Source of the DNA: Polaribacter sp. WD7
GTDB taxonomy: Bacteria > Bacteroidota > Bacteroidia > Flavobacteriales > Flavobacteriaceae
Direction of reading: 5' to 3'
NCBI RefSeq assembly: GCF_003335085.1
Contig: NZ_QPEJ01000016.1
Location: forward strand, 124,001-188,000
Length of the DNA stretch: 64,000 nucleotides
Part shown: positions 1 through 8,766 of the stretch, one piece after another
How the letters are laid out: every line of letters starts with the position of its first letter
Numbering within the stretch: the stretch's first letter is position 1
Notes under the pieces: model-generated
What the model was told of the DNA's origin: nothing
The model's input: the letters and a program-made list of their open reading frames with translations, nothing else
The model's database searches: none
Made by a program: the position numbers and the translations under genes

Positions 1-1
1 T

Positions 2-322
2 ATGTCTTTAATTTTTACACAATTTACTCATGCCAATATTAAAATATCTCCTAAAATTGATAAGTTATTAAGTTATCTTATCGTATCTCCAGACATGCAC
101 AAAGTACACCATCATAATATGCTGCCTTATACAGACTCTAACTATGGTAACATTTTTTCTATTTGGGATAGAATATTTGGTACATATATGAAATTAGATC
201 GAGAAAAAATTGTGTATGGTGTAGACACATTTCCTAATGAAGCGACTAACTCTTCTTTAAAAGAGTTATTAAAACAACCATTTCAAGGGTATAGAAAACC
301 AACAGGCATTGAGAAGATGTAA
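2..322 (+). CDS. Sterol desaturase / fatty acid hydroxylase family protein (C-terminal fragment)
   Basis: This is the C-terminal part of a membrane di-iron hydroxylase; the gene enters from outside the window, so the ATG at base 2 need not be its start. A histidine box HKVHH (residues 33-37 of the fragment) and an earlier FTHANI histidine match the third and second His clusters that bind the two irons in this family. The following stretch with IWDRIFGTY is the usual family ending. Members oxidise lipids or carotenoids in the membrane; the substrate cannot be told from this fragment. It ends just before the convergent muramidase gene. Confidence 0.8.
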   Translation: MSLIFTQFTHANIKISPKIDKLLSYLIVSPDMHKVHHHNMLPYTDSNYGNIFSIWDRIFGTYMKLDREKIVYGVDTFPNEATNSSLKELLKQPFQGYRKPTGIEKM

Positions 323-347
323 TTTTACTCTTTTAAACATCAAATAT

Positions 348-1586
348 TTAATCGTAAATCAAATATTTTGTTCTAAGAACCTTAAACGCTTGCAAACCGT
401 TTTCCCAGGTTTTTCGAATTTCTTGTTCAGATAAACCTTGTTCTATTTGTTTTTGCAACGTTTCTGTACCTGCATGAATTGTAAAGGTCTTTCCAAAAAA
501 CAATTCTTTTTTAGGTGTTTTTTGGTATGCATCTATTAAAAAAGATAAGTCAATTTTAGACAAACGCTTTGTCTTTCTTAAATCTACACCATAGCATAAT
601 TTCTCTTTATGCTTGGGGTATTTGGCTCCTTCATTAGCTTTGGGTGTATAAGAAAAGGGCGTTTTATTAAAAAACGGAGCTCCATATCTTTGAAACTGAT
701 AAGCTGTTCCACGTCCCGCATTAATAGTGGTACCCTCAAAAAACCCTAAACTTGGGTATAAATTAATGCTTTTATCATTTGGTAAATTTGGTGAAGGTTT
801 TATAGGCAAACTATATGTAGAATTGTGTGTGTAGTTTCTTAATGGAATAACCGTTAGATCACATTGTATGCCATTCTTCAACCATTTTTCTCCATTTATC
901 ATTTGTCCATATTCGCCAATTGTCATTCCGTACACTACAGGAACTTCGTGCTTACCAACAAAACTTGAATGTTTTGCTTCTAAAACAGGGCCATCTATAT
1001 AGTGCGCATTGGGGTTGGGTCTGTCTAAAATTATTAACGGAATAGCATTTTCTGCACAAGCCTCCATAACATAATGAAGCGTAGAAATGTATGTATAAAA
1101 ACGAACACCAACATCTTGTATATCAAAAACCAAAACATCTACATCTTTTAAATGTATTTTAGATGGTTTTTTATGCTTACCATGTAAAGATAAAATGGGT
1201 AACCCAGTTTTGGCATCTATACCATCTTCTACATCTTCTCCTGCATCTGCTGTTCCTCTAAAGCCATGTTCTGGAGAAAACACTTTTTTTACTGAAAGAC
1301 CTAGATTTAGTAAAGAATCTACCAAATGTGTTGTTCTATTTTTTGTAACGTCTGTGTCCTTAAAAATTACAGATGTTTGGTTTGCTACCACTGCAATTTT
1401 TTTTCCCTTCAATAAATTAAGGTATTTAGAAGTTTGTACTGCTCCTACTTCAACTATTGTATCTGTACTTATTTCGTGTGTTTTTGTGTTTGATTTTTTA
1501 GCACTATTAGTACATGAGATCAACTGAAAATTCATCCCCAAAAACAAGAATAAATATGTACTTTTACGAAGGATAAAAACAATCAT
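348..1586 (-). CDS. namZ: DUF1343 family exo-beta-N-acetylmuramidase (NamZ-like), probable lipoprotein
   Basis: The 412-residue protein matches the DUF1343/YbbC family, whose characterised members (NamZ) release N-acetylmuramic acid from the non-reducing end of peptidoglycan chains. The N-terminus has a basic start, a hydrophobic stretch and the lipobox LISC at residues 22-25, so it is probably a lipoprotein in the cell envelope. The conserved NQTS, SPEHGFRG and VFDIQDVGVRFYTYISTL blocks of the family are present. The ATG at 1586 is chosen because the internal Met at residue 18 would destroy the signal peptide. Its start codon is only four bases from the divergent permease start. A MurNAc-6-phosphate etherase (murQ, about 30.1 kb) in the same window fits use of the released MurNAc. 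Confidence 0.85.
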   Translation of the reverse strand: MIVFILRKSTYLFLFLGMNFQLISCTNSAKKSNTKTHEISTDTIVEVGAVQTSKYLNLLKGKKIAVVANQTSVIFKDTDVTKNRTTHLVDSLLNLGLSVKKVFSPEHGFRGTADAGEDVEDGIDAKTGLPILSLHGKHKKPSKIHLKDVDVLVFDIQDVGVRFYTYISTLHYVMEACAENAIPLIILDRPNPNAHYIDGPVLEAKHSSFVGKHEVPVVYGMTIGEYGQMINGEKWLKNGIQCDLTVIPLRNYTHNSTYSLPIKPSPNLPNDKSINLYPSLGFFEGTTINAGRGTAYQFQRYGAPFFNKTPFSYTPKANEGAKYPKHKEKLCYGVDLRKTKRLSKIDLSFLIDAYQKTPKKELFFGKTFTIHAGTETLQKQIEQGLSEQEIRKTWENGLQAFKVLRTKYLIYD

Positions 1587-1590
1587 TAAT

Positions 1591-2826
1591 TTGAATTACG
1601 AGTTATTTATTGCAAAACGCATTATTGCTGGCAAAAAGTATAAAAATAGTATTTCATCACCAATAATAAAAATTGCCATTACTGCAATTTCATTGGGTAT
1701 TATTATTATGCTCATTGCTGTAGCTACTGGTGCAGGTTTGCAATACAAAATTCGTGATAAAATGGCGGGATTTAAAGGACATGTTCAAATTATCAATTAC
1801 GATACTAACAACTCTAATGTTTCTACAGTTTCTATTGATAAAAACCAAGAGTTTTATCCAAATTTTAAAGAGGTAGAAGGCATTAAAAATGTTCAAGTTT
1901 TTGCTAATAAAGGCGGAATTTTAAGAACTCAAACAGATTTTGAAGGTATTATTTTTAAAGGAGTTTCTACAGATTATGATTGGTCTTTTTTTCAGGAATA
2001 TATCACAGCAGGAAAAATCCCTAATTTTAAGCAACAACGTACTAAAGAAGTATTATTATCACAAACTGTAGTCAATCGTTTACAATTAAAATTGGGCGAC
2101 ACTATTTTAGCAACATTTCTAAAAACTGCTAATAGTAAATTACCATCTAACAGAAAATATACAATTGTTGGCATTTACAATTCTGGGTTTGCTGAATTTG
2201 ATAAATCGATGATGATTGGAGATCTTAGGGAGGTTCAAAAATTAAACAAATGGACTGAAAACCAAGTAGGTGGTTTTGAAGTTATTTTAGATAATTTTGA
2301 CAATATTGAAGCAAAAGGCGAAGAAATATATAGTGCTATTTCAGGAACTTTAAATGCAAAAACAATAATAGATAGTTATCCTAACGTTTTTGATTGGATT
2401 AAATTGTTTGACAATAATATTTGGTTCATTATTGGAATCATGATTCTTGTAGCGGGTATTAACATGATTACTGCATTATTAGTACTTATTTTAGAAAGAG
2501 TACAAATGATTGGTATTTTAAAAGCCTTAGGTAGCACCAACACAAGTATTAGAAAAGTATTTTTATACAATGCATCTTACCTAATTTTAAAAGGATTATT
2601 TTGGGGTAATATTATAGGTCTATCGCTTATTTTTATACAACACTATTTTAAAATAATTAGGTTGAATCCAGAAACCTATTATGTAAGTACAATGCCTGTA
2701 CATATCTCGTTAAACTATATTATTTTATTAAATGTTGGTACTTTAATTATGTGTTTTTTAATGTTGATACTTCCTTCTTTTATCATCACTAAAATTCAGC
2801 CTTCAAAATCTATAAAGTTTGCGTAA
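1591..2826 (+). CDS. ABC transporter permease, FtsX/LolC-LolE type
   Basis: A 411-residue inner-membrane permease with one N-terminal transmembrane segment (about residues 25-50), a large extracytoplasmic MacB_PCD-like domain and three C-terminal segments holding an FtsX-like domain. This is the arrangement of LolC/LolE and related lipoprotein-releasing permeases, which work with a separate ATPase not seen here. The start is TTG at 1591: the N-terminus MNYELFIAKRI is typical of flavobacterial homologues and no ATG lies nearby in frame. The gene is divergent from namZ with four bases between start codons, so its promoter must lie inside namZ. LolE-like is the best guess; other FtsX-domain exporters are possible. 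Confidence 0.8.
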   Translation: MNYELFIAKRIIAGKKYKNSISSPIIKIAITAISLGIIIMLIAVATGAGLQYKIRDKMAGFKGHVQIINYDTNNSNVSTVSIDKNQEFYPNFKEVEGIKNVQVFANKGGILRTQTDFEGIIFKGVSTDYDWSFFQEYITAGKIPNFKQQRTKEVLLSQTVVNRLQLKLGDTILATFLKTANSKLPSNRKYTIVGIYNSGFAEFDKSMMIGDLREVQKLNKWTENQVGGFEVILDNFDNIEAKGEEIYSAISGTLNAKTIIDSYPNVFDWIKLFDNNIWFIIGIMILVAGINMITALLVLILERVQMIGILKALGSTNTSIRKVFLYNASYLILKGLFWGNIIGLSLIFIQHYFKIIRLNPETYYVSTMPVHISLNYIILLNVGTLIMCFLMLILPSFIITKIQPSKSIKFA

Positions 2827-2914
2827 AATACAATTTTACAAAACTTCTTTTCTTAAAATTTGTCAAATTATAGTTAATCTTAACCTTCAGGTATTAAAAT
2901 CTTAAAAAATACTT

Positions 2915-2922
2915 TATTTTTG
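2915..2922 (+). promoter_or_regulatory. Bacteroidetes -7 box (TATTTTTG) for the CBS gene
   Basis: TATTTTTG matches TAnnTTTG exactly, 17 bases before the ATG, giving a short leader of roughly 14 bases. No convincing -33 element was identified. Confidence 0.55.
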
Positions 2923-2939
2923 TTGTAGAACATTAAGGT

Positions 2940-4310
2940 ATGAAATACGCAAAAAACATCTTAGAAACTATAGGTAATACCCCTTTGGTAAAACTAAACA
3001 CTTTAACCAAAGAATTACCTTGTTTGGTCTTATCTAAATATGAAACTTTTAACCCTGGAAACTCGGTTAAAGATAGAATGGCATTGCAAATGATTGAAGA
3101 TGCTGAAGCAGATGGTCGCCTAAAACCTGGTGGAACAATTATTGAAGGAACTTCTGGAAATACCGGAATGGGATTAGCCCTAGCAGCTATTGTAAAGGGG
3201 TACAAATGTATCTTTGTAATGGCAGACAAGCAGTCTAAAGAAAAGATAGATATTTTACGTGCTGTGGGTGCAGAAGTAGTAGTTTGTCCCACCAATGTAG
3301 AGCCTAATGATCCACGTTCTTATTATTCTGTTTCCAAAAGATTAGGAGAAGAAACTCCAAATTCTTGGTATGTTAACCAATACGATAACCCAAGTAATTG
3401 TAAAGCGCATTTTTTGAGTACAGGTCCAGAAATTTGGGAACAAACTGAAGGGAAAATTACTCATTTTGTTGTAGGTGTTGGCACTGGAGGAACAGTTTCT
3501 GGTGTTGGAAGTTATCTAAAAATGAAGGCCAAAGAAACAGGAAAGACTGTAAAAATCTGGGGAGTAGATACCTATGGATCTGTTTTTAAAAAATATCATG
3601 AAACTGGTATTTTTGATGAAAATGAAATCTATCCATACATTACAGAAGGAATTGGAGAAGATATTCTTCCTAAAAACGTAAATTTTAATGTCATAGATGG
3701 CTTTACAAAAGTTACGGATAAAGATGCTGCAATTTACACCCAAAAATTAGCCAAAGAAGAAGGTATGTTTTTAGGAAATTCTGCAGGAGCAGCCATAAAA
3801 GGAGTGTTGCAATTAAAAGAACATTTTAAACCAGATGATGTTGTTGTTGTATTGTTTCATGATCATGGTAGTAGATATGTTGGTAAAATGTTTAACAACG
3901 ATTGGATGCGAGAACGAGGCTTTTTAGAAGAAGAAATTAAAACTGCTGCAGATTTGATAAAGTCTCACAAAGAAAGACCTTTGGTAACCGCTCAAACAGA
4001 AGAGTTGGTTTCTCATGCAATAGAGCGCATGAAACAGTATAAAATTTCTCAATTACCCGTAAAAGATGCAGATGGTCTTGTGGGTTCTGTTGATGAAACT
4101 GATTTGTTAAGAAGTTTTATGAATGACAAAGAAATTGCAGAAAAACCTATTAAAGACATCATGGGAAAACCTTACCCAATTGTAAAAAAATCTGCAAAAT
4201 TAGAACATATTTCAAGGTTGATTTCCAAGAAAAATGAAGCTGTATTGGTAGATTTAGAAAATGGGAACCATCATATTATTACAAAATATGACATTATTAG
4301 CGCTATTTAA
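2940..4310 (+). CDS. Cystathionine beta-synthase (PLP enzyme with C-terminal CBS pair)
   Basis: The 456-residue enzyme has a type II PLP-dependent beta-family fold: PLP lysine K44 in NPGNSVKDR, a TSGNTG substrate and phosphate loop near residue 70, and a GVGTGGT glycine loop near residue 180. Residues from about 335 to the end form two CBS domains, as in cystathionine beta-synthase, which condenses serine and homocysteine in reverse transsulfuration. Cysteine synthases lack the CBS pair, so CBS is preferred, but O-acetylserine-type activity cannot be excluded. It is a single-gene unit with its own promoter box and a strong terminator. No cystathionine gamma-lyase gene is adjacent. Confidence 0.85.
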   Translation: MKYAKNILETIGNTPLVKLNTLTKELPCLVLSKYETFNPGNSVKDRMALQMIEDAEADGRLKPGGTIIEGTSGNTGMGLALAAIVKGYKCIFVMADKQSKEKIDILRAVGAEVVVCPTNVEPNDPRSYYSVSKRLGEETPNSWYVNQYDNPSNCKAHFLSTGPEIWEQTEGKITHFVVGVGTGGTVSGVGSYLKMKAKETGKTVKIWGVDTYGSVFKKYHETGIFDENEIYPYITEGIGEDILPKNVNFNVIDGFTKVTDKDAAIYTQKLAKEEGMFLGNSAGAAIKGVLQLKEHFKPDDVVVVLFHDHGSRYVGKMFNNDWMRERGFLEEEIKTAADLIKSHKERPLVTAQTEELVSHAIERMKQYKISQLPVKDADGLVGSVDETDLLRSFMNDKEIAEKPIKDIMGKPYPIVKKSAKLEHISRLISKKNEAVLVDLENGNHHIITKYDIISAI

Positions 4311-4363
4311 GGTTTTACAACTTTAAAAATATTGACTGTTTAAAACCATTAAAATTATCAAAT

Positions 4364-4394
4364 AAAAAACCATCTCTATCGAGATGGTTTTTTT
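4364..4394. terminator. Bidirectional rho-independent terminator
   Basis: ACCATCTC and GAGATGGT pair around a TATC loop, with a run of A before and T after. It lies between convergent genes (CBS-type enzyme on plus, cysteine-cluster protein on minus) and can serve both. Confidence 0.85.
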
Positions 4395-4515
4395 ACAATC
4401 AAACTAATTCAAATAATTTACACTATGAAAACAATTTACTACGTTGTTTCATTTTATTAGTAACAATCTATATGCCAAAAAATATCTGAATTTTAATTTT
4501 TGAAATTTTTAATAT

Positions 4516-5040
4516 TTATTTTCTTCTCATTTTTTTGTTAGATACCTGAGGCAAACGTTCTTTTAGTGCCTCTACTATATTATATGTTGCAGGACATACA
4601 AAAGTGTTTGCTACTGTTAAATCTGTAATTTGAATAAACTTTCTTCTATCTGTATGCGGGTATTCTGCACAAGCCTTTGGACGAACATCGTATATAAAAC
4701 AACTATTATCAGATGTATCTAAAAAAGCACAAGGTGCTGTTTTTAGCACCATAAAATCGTCTGAATCTCTTTCTAAATAGGTATTTATAAAATCTGAAAC
4801 CTTCATTTTTAAATGCTTAGAAATACGCTCTATGTCTTTATCTATAAAAATAGGACTTGTAGTTTTACAACAATTTCCACAATCTAAACAGTCTGTTTTA
4901 GCAAACTCTTTGTCATGTAATTCTTGCATTACATAGTCTAAATTTTTTGGTGTTCTGCGTTTCAAATTTGCAAAATATTTTTTGCTTTCTTTTTCTACTT
5001 CTGCTGCTAATTTAGGTAGTTGTTTTAAGCGTTCTTCCAT
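4516..5040 (-). CDS. YkgJ-type cysteine cluster protein (putative Zn/Fe chelating)
   Basis: The protein is 174 residues from the ATG at 5040. It has the signature of the YkgJ/UPF0153 family: CLDCGNCC followed about 45 residues later by spaced cysteines (APCAFL, NSCFIYD, RPKACAEYP) and a late VCPAT cysteine. These cysteines probably bind zinc or an iron-sulfur cluster; the molecular role of the family is unknown. A TTG at 5055 would add five residues but lies close to the divergent argS promoter box at 5087, so the ATG is preferred. It is divergent from argS and convergent with the CBS-type gene. Confidence 0.85.
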   Translation of the reverse strand: MEERLKQLPKLAAEVEKESKKYFANLKRRTPKNLDYVMQELHDKEFAKTDCLDCGNCCKTTSPIFIDKDIERISKHLKMKVSDFINTYLERDSDDFMVLKTAPCAFLDTSDNSCFIYDVRPKACAEYPHTDRRKFIQITDLTVANTFVCPATYNIVEALKERLPQVSNKKMRRK

Positions 5041-5086
5041 CTTCGAAAAATACAATTATTTCTACTAAAACTTACACTAAAATATG

Positions 5087-5094
5087 TAATTTTG
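5087..5094 (+). promoter_or_regulatory. Bacteroidetes -7 box (TAATTTTG) for argS
   Basis: TAATTTTG is an exact TAnnTTTG match. It covers the TTG at 5092 that could otherwise be taken for an upstream start codon. Transcription should begin near 5098, leaving a leader of about 18 bases to the ATG at 5116. Confidence 0.65.
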
Positions 5095-5115
5095 CATTTC
5101 AATTTTCGAGACTTT

Positions 5116-6891
5116 ATGAGCATTCAAAATAGTATAGAAACTAACGTAAAAGAAGCTTTTTTAGCTTTATACAATGTAGAAATTCCTAGTGTAGAGTTCC
5201 AAGCAACAAGAAAAGAATTTGAAGGAGATATAACTGTAGTTGTCTTTCCTATGTTGCGTTACAAAAAAGGCAACCCTGCGCAAATTGGTGAAGAATTAGG
5301 GCAATACATTGTAAAAAACTTGAAAGAAATTACAGCCTACAATGTGGTAAAGGGCTTCTTGAATTTGGTGATAGATGATGCTTTTTATAGTAATTCTTTT
5401 AATACGATATATGCTGATAGCAAATATGGTTTTAAAACGCCAAAAGTAAATGAAAAAGCCATAATGGTAGAGTACTCGTCTCCTAACACTAATAAACCAC
5501 TGCATTTAGGGCACGTTAGAAATAACTTGTTGGGTTATGGCGTTGCAGAAATTTTAAAAGCTGCTGGCCATAAAGTTTACAAGACCCAAATTATTAACGA
5601 TAGAGGAATTCATATTTGTAAATCTATGTTGGCTTGGGAAAAATTTGGGAATGGAGAAACTCCTGAATCTACAGGCCTAAAAGGCGATAAATTGGTTGGA
5701 AATTACTACGTAAAATTTGATCAAGAATATAAAAAACAAATTGCTGAATTAATAACATCTGGTAAAACTGAAGAAGAGGCTAAAAAAGAAGCACCTTTAT
5801 TTGTTGAAGCTCAACAAATGTTAAGAGACTGGGAAAATGGCTTACCTAAAGTAGTTGACTTATGGAAAAAAATGAACCAGTGGGTTTATGATGGTTTTGA
5901 TGTTACTTACAAAAATATGGGTGTCAATTTTGATAACTTGTATTATGAGAGTAATACCTATTTGTTAGGCAAAGATGTTGTTGCACAAGGTTTAAAAAAA
6001 GGTGTTTTTTATAAAAAAGAAGACGGCTCTGTCTGGTGTGATTTGACTGACGAAGGTTTAGATGAAAAAATTGTATTGCGTTCTGATGGAACAGCCGTTT
6101 ACATGACACAAGATATTGGTACTGCCATTCAACGTGTAAAAGATTACTCTGATGTTGGAGGCATGGTGTATACTGTTGGTAATGAACAAGATTACCACTT
6201 TCAAGTACTGTTTTTAATATTGAAAAAATTAGGATTCGATTGGGCTAAAAACTTATATCATTTAAGCTATGGTATGGTAGATTTACCATCAGGAAAAATG
6301 AAATCTAGAGAAGGTACGGTTGTAGATGCTGATGATTTAATGGTAGAAATGTCTGATACTGCAAAAACTATTTCTGAAGAATTGGGTAAGTTAGATGGTT
6401 ATTCTGATGAAGAAAAAGAAGAGCTGTACAACACTATTGGTTTAGGGGCATTAAAATATTTTATTTTAAAGGTAGATCCTAAAAAGAGAATATTATTTGA
6501 TCCAAAATCTTCTGTAGACTTTCAAGGAAATACAGGTCCTTTTATTCAGTATACCTATGCTAGAATTCAATCTATTATTAGAAAAGCTGCGTTTGATTAT
6601 GCTAGTCCTGTAACCACAGATTTACATGAAAAAGAAAAAGAATTGATAAAACAATTGGCTCTTTTTCCTGAAACAATACAACAAGCGGCAGCAAATTACT
6701 CTCCAGCAATTATTGCAAATTATACGTATGATTTGGTAAAAGAATTCAATTCTTTTTATCAAAACGTATCTATTTTAGGAGAAGAAAATCAAGATAAAAA
6801 AATATTTAGAGTGCAAATTTCTAAAAAGGTGGCAGACACTATTAAAGCTGCTTTTTCTTTGTTAGGAATTGATGTTCCAGAAAGAATGTAG
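5116..6891 (+). CDS. argS: Arginyl-tRNA synthetase
   Basis: This class I aminoacyl-tRNA synthetase (591 residues from the ATG at 5116) charges tRNA-Arg with arginine. Domains run in the usual order: N-terminal additional domain, catalytic Rossmann fold with the HLGH signature at residues 130-133, a KMSKS-equivalent KMKS at 394-397 followed by REGT, and a C-terminal DALR anticodon-binding domain. The length matches bacterial ArgS. The upstream TTG at 5092 is rejected because it lies inside the -7 promoter box. It is a monocistronic gene followed by a structured RNA element. Confidence 0.97.
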   Translation: MSIQNSIETNVKEAFLALYNVEIPSVEFQATRKEFEGDITVVVFPMLRYKKGNPAQIGEELGQYIVKNLKEITAYNVVKGFLNLVIDDAFYSNSFNTIYADSKYGFKTPKVNEKAIMVEYSSPNTNKPLHLGHVRNNLLGYGVAEILKAAGHKVYKTQIINDRGIHICKSMLAWEKFGNGETPESTGLKGDKLVGNYYVKFDQEYKKQIAELITSGKTEEEAKKEAPLFVEAQQMLRDWENGLPKVVDLWKKMNQWVYDGFDVTYKNMGVNFDNLYYESNTYLLGKDVVAQGLKKGVFYKKEDGSVWCDLTDEGLDEKIVLRSDGTAVYMTQDIGTAIQRVKDYSDVGGMVYTVGNEQDYHFQVLFLILKKLGFDWAKNLYHLSYGMVDLPSGKMKSREGTVVDADDLMVEMSDTAKTISEELGKLDGYSDEEKEELYNTIGLGALKYFILKVDPKKRILFDPKSSVDFQGNTGPFIQYTYARIQSIIRKAAFDYASPVTTDLHEKEKELIKQLALFPETIQQAAANYSPAIIANYTYDLVKEFNSFYQNVSILGEENQDKKIFRVQISKKVADTIKAAFSLLGIDVPERM

Positions 6892-6943
6892 TTAATATTT
6901 TACAGTTACAACAAAAAGTTAGCGGTTAACTCACAAAAGTTAG

Positions 6944-6951
6944 TAAATTTG
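6944..6951 (+). promoter_or_regulatory. Bacteroidetes -7 box (TAAATTTG) for the structured RNA / lpdA leader
   Basis: TAAATTTG is an exact TAnnTTTG match placed so that transcription would start at about 6955, the first base of the outermost helix of the RNA element. No other TAnnTTTG box lies between the element and lpdA. Confidence 0.6.
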
Positions 6952-6954
6952 CAT

Positions 6955-7081
6955 GCGTTAGGGATTGAACGGTCTGTTTGAGCTCTTTTTTAGATCTGTT
7001 CGAGTGAATTTACGAGGAAATCGTAAATTTGTATGTAGAACAGTCCTAAAAAAAGCGAGTAGTGAAAGCCCGTTAAAACGC
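6955..7081 (+). ncRNA. Structured RNA candidate, small RNA or lpdA leader
   Basis: The 127 bases fold as nested helices: GCGTT 6955-6959 with AACGC 7077-7081, GGG 6961-6963 with CCC 7069-7071, CTTTTTTAG 6985-6993 with the complementary A-rich strand 7046-7055 (one bulged A), CTGTTC 6996-7001 with GAACAG 7038-7043, and AATTTACG 7007-7014 with CGTAAATT 7022-7029 around an AGGAAAT loop. Large internal loops separate the outer and inner helices. A promoter box sits exactly upstream. From memory, flavobacterial genomes carry conserved RNAs such as 6S-Flavo and Flavo-1; this element may belong to one of them, but that assignment is unproven. It could act as an independent small RNA or as part of the lpdA 5' leader. 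Confidence 0.6.
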
Positions 7082-7118
7082 TCAAATAAAAAGAATAAAG
7101 AAAACAAACATCTATCAC

Positions 7119-8507
7119 ATGAAATACGATATTATTATAATTGGAAGTGGACCTGGAGGATATGTAACTGCTATTAGAGCATCTCAATTGGGTTTTAAAA
7201 CTGCTATTGTAGAAAAAGAATCTTTAGGAGGAATTTGCTTAAACTGGGGATGTATACCTACCAAAGCATTATTAAAATCTGCTCAGGTTTATGATTATTT
7301 GAAACATGTAGATGCTTATGGTTTAAAAGCAGAGGCTATAGATAAGGATTTTGATGCTGTTATTAAAAGAAGTCGTGGTGTTGCAGAAGGTATGAGCAAA
7401 GGTGTACAGTTTTTAATGAAGAAAAACAAAATTGACATTATTGACGGTTTTGGTAAAATTAAAGCTGGTAAAAAAGTAGACGTTACTGCAGAAGATGGTA
7501 ACATTACAGAATATAGTGCAGATAATATCATTATTGCTACCGGTGCACGTTCTCGTGTATTGCCTAATTTACCACAAGATGGTAAAAAAGTTATTGGCTA
7601 TAGAGAAGCCATGACCTTACCAAGTCAACCAAAATCTATGATTGTTGTAGGTTCTGGTGCAATTGGTGTAGAGTTTGCTCATTTTTATAATACTATGGGT
7701 ACAGAGGTAACTATTGTTGAATTTATGCCAAATATAGTACCTGTAGAGGATAAAGATATTTCTAAACAATTTGAGCGTTCTTTAAAGAAATCTGGAGTTA
7801 AGATCATGACAAATTCTTCTGTAGAATCTGTTGATACTTCTGGTGATGGTGTTAAAGCAGTTGTAAAAACTAAAAAAGGTGAAGAAGTTTTAGAGGCTGA
7901 TATTGTTCTTTCTGCTGTTGGTATTAAAACAAATATTGAAAATATAGGTCTAGAAGACGTTGGTATTATTACTGATAGAGATAAAATATTGGTTAACGAC
8001 TGGTACCAAACAAACATACCTGGCTACTATGCTATTGGAGATGTTGTACCAGGACCTGCATTAGCACACGTAGCTTCTGCTGAAGGAATTACTTGTGTAG
8101 AAAAATTAGCTGGTTTACATACAGAGGCTATTGATTACGGTAATATACCAGGTTGTACCTATGCTTCTCCAGAAATAGCTTCCGTTGGATTAACAGAAGA
8201 AAAAGCTAAAGAAGCTGGTTACGATTTAAAAATTGGAAAATTTCCATTTTCTGCATCAGGTAAAGCAAAAGCTGCAGGTACACCTGACGGTTTTGTAAAA
8301 GTTATTTTTGATGCCAAATATGGTGAGTGGTTAGGTTGCCACATGATTGGTGCTGGTGTTACAGACATGATTGCTGAAGCAGTTTTAGGACGTAAGTTAG
8401 AAACTACTGGTCATGAAGTATTAAAAACCATACATCCTCACCCTACAATGAGTGAAGCTGTTATGGAAGCTGTTGCTGATGCTTATGATGAAGTAATACA
8501 TTTATAA
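7119..8507 (+). CDS. lpdA: Dihydrolipoyl dehydrogenase (E3)
   Basis: This 462-residue FAD-dependent disulfide oxidoreductase reoxidises dihydrolipoamide in the 2-oxoacid dehydrogenase and glycine cleavage complexes, passing electrons to NAD+. It has the FAD-binding GSGPGG near the N-terminus, the redox-active pair C40/C45 in GGICLNWGCIPTK, a second nucleotide-binding GSGAIG, and the catalytic histidine in HPHPT at about residue 441. Length and motifs match E3 rather than glutathione or mercuric reductase. It lies alone behind the structured RNA element and ahead of a strong terminator. The E1 and E2 genes are not in the window. Confidence 0.95.
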   Translation: MKYDIIIIGSGPGGYVTAIRASQLGFKTAIVEKESLGGICLNWGCIPTKALLKSAQVYDYLKHVDAYGLKAEAIDKDFDAVIKRSRGVAEGMSKGVQFLMKKNKIDIIDGFGKIKAGKKVDVTAEDGNITEYSADNIIIATGARSRVLPNLPQDGKKVIGYREAMTLPSQPKSMIVVGSGAIGVEFAHFYNTMGTEVTIVEFMPNIVPVEDKDISKQFERSLKKSGVKIMTNSSVESVDTSGDGVKAVVKTKKGEEVLEADIVLSAVGIKTNIENIGLEDVGIITDRDKILVNDWYQTNIPGYYAIGDVVPGPALAHVASAEGITCVEKLAGLHTEAIDYGNIPGCTYASPEIASVGLTEEKAKEAGYDLKIGKFPFSASGKAKAAGTPDGFVKVIFDAKYGEWLGCHMIGAGVTDMIAEAVLGRKLETTGHEVLKTIHPHPTMSEAVMEAVADAYDEVIHL

Positions 8508-8574
8508 GACTGTATTTAAAGTAAAGGTGATCATTTTTTTATAAAATATTTCATCTTAAAATCATACAGACATA

Positions 8575-8615
8575 AAATATCTCAAATCTAAAAACAGGTT
8601 TGAGATATTTTTTTT
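8575..8615 (+). terminator. Rho-independent terminator of lpdA
   Basis: AAATATCTCAAA and TTTGAGATATTT form a 12-bp stem with a loop of about 12 bases, followed by a T run. Confidence 0.85.
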
Positions 8616-8703
8616 ATTGAAAATCAATAAGTTATTCTAAACTATTGGTATTCACTACAAAATTTTATCTACAAAAAGTGCTGATTAATCGAAAAACTGA
8701 AAA

Positions 8704-8730
8704 TTGTTTATTTCTGTTTTTGTATCTTTA
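8704..8730 (+). promoter_or_regulatory. Putative promoter of the LysM gene
   Basis: A TTG at 8704-8706 and TATCTTTA at 8723-8730 resemble the -33 and TAnnTTTG elements with a spacer of 16 bases; the last base of the -7 box is off consensus. It makes the in-frame TTG at 8704 an unlikely start codon. Confidence 0.4.
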
Positions 8731-8766
8731 AATCATATAAAAATTATCAATTGTAAAAATTATAAA

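Noticed and set aside
4465-4490. Second sigma-54-like site on the minus strand (TGGCAT, five bases, TTGTT)
   Set aside because: No gene follows it in that direction; it points into the end of the CBS-type gene and is probably chance.
5041-5115. TTG codons as starts of the cysteine-cluster gene (5055) and argS (5092)
   Set aside because: ATG codons at 5040 and 5116 give family-like N-termini, and the TTG at 5092 lies inside the -7 box TAATTTTG.
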